Source: JANMEX01 sp041751995 (GTDB lineage: Bacteria > Pseudomonadota > Alphaproteobacteria > Rhizobiales > Rhizobiaceae). From it: a stretch of DNA of 64,000 nucleotides. The position numbers and the translations under genes are program-made. This document shows, in pieces, positions 63,954-64,000 of the stretch. Numbering within the stretch: the stretch's first letter is position 1; each line of letters starts with the position of its first letter. The notes beneath the pieces are model-generated. The model did no database searches. It was given only the letters and a program-made list of their open reading frames with translations, and had not been told where the DNA came from. The DNA is taken from assembly GCA_041751995.1 (NCBI GenBank), contig JBGSHY010000001.1, positions 1 through 64,000 on the forward strand, read 5' to 3'.

Positions 63954-64000
63954 TCAGTCCAGTGTGCGCTTGAAACGCAAGAGCGCAAATCCGCCAAAGA
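63954..64000 (-). CDS. C-terminal end of an unidentified protein
   Basis: The minus strand is open from the window edge to TGA at 63956-63954 and encodes about 14 residues ending FALLRFKRTLD. The hydrophobic-then-basic pattern resembles the cytoplasmic tail of an ABC-2-type permease, but the fragment is too short for a call. It would be transcribed toward mbfA. Confidence 0.3.
   Translation of the reverse strand, partial: FGGFALLRFKRTLD

Noticed and set aside
1..64000. CRISPR array, insertion sequence or rRNA operon
   Set aside because: I saw no regularly spaced direct repeats, transposase genes with terminal repeats, or rRNA sequence.

Overview
The window looks like chromosomal DNA of a Hyphomicrobiales (Rhizobiales) alphaproteobacterium, probably near the Phyllobacteriaceae or Ahrensiaceae. 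The evidence is the gene content and order: pyrB with a pyrC-like partner, then plsY and dprA; topA-rnr-DUF983; rpmG-pleD-divK; a rhizobial-type phosphatidylcholine synthase; SdhE next to Mfd and RecG; and the membrane-ferritin iron exporter MbfA. GC content is moderately high and genes are closely packed. A genus cannot be named from the sequence alone.

Positions 1 to about 7,420 are accessory. The left edge holds three phage structural genes on the plus strand, ending with an HK97 gp10-like protein. They run within 2 bp of a convergent three-gene operon on the minus strand: an MmeI-like adenine methyltransferase, a superfamily 2 helicase and a GIY-YIG nuclease. The layout suggests a restriction or defence system whose modification, motor and cutting parts are separate proteins. 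The island's right border is marked by a complete tRNA-Leu(UAA) and, 122 bp further on, a shortened tRNA-Leu-like sequence that lacks the variable and T arms.

From about 7,500 to 26,300 the window is core genome: a CinA-like protein, gpt, a Nudix hydrolase, DUF1993, gatCA, a UPF0173 hydrolase, ruvX, two membrane proteins, pyrB with a probably non-catalytic pyrC', plsY, dprA, topA, rnr, DUF983, a second Nudix hydrolase, an MFS transporter and rpmG with a clear terminator.

From 26,600 to 37,900 come the cell-cycle regulators pleD and divK, DUF3572, a GNAT protein, dinB under a LexA-type box, a group of small uncharacterised genes, a CocE-type hydrolase, rimO and an acyltransferase. From 37,900 to 47,900 come a complete BMP-family (probably nucleoside) ABC importer operon, a quinone oxidoreductase overlapping pcs, a UbiH-type hydroxylase, an AEC transporter, hspQ and ialB. 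From 48,200 to the end come a peptide-type binding protein, a DsbA-family protein, mfd, sdhE, recG, glmS-glmU, a CcdA-like protein, a LysE exporter, cysK and mbfA with an iron-control (Irr) type operator. A few codons of one more minus-strand gene lie at the right edge.
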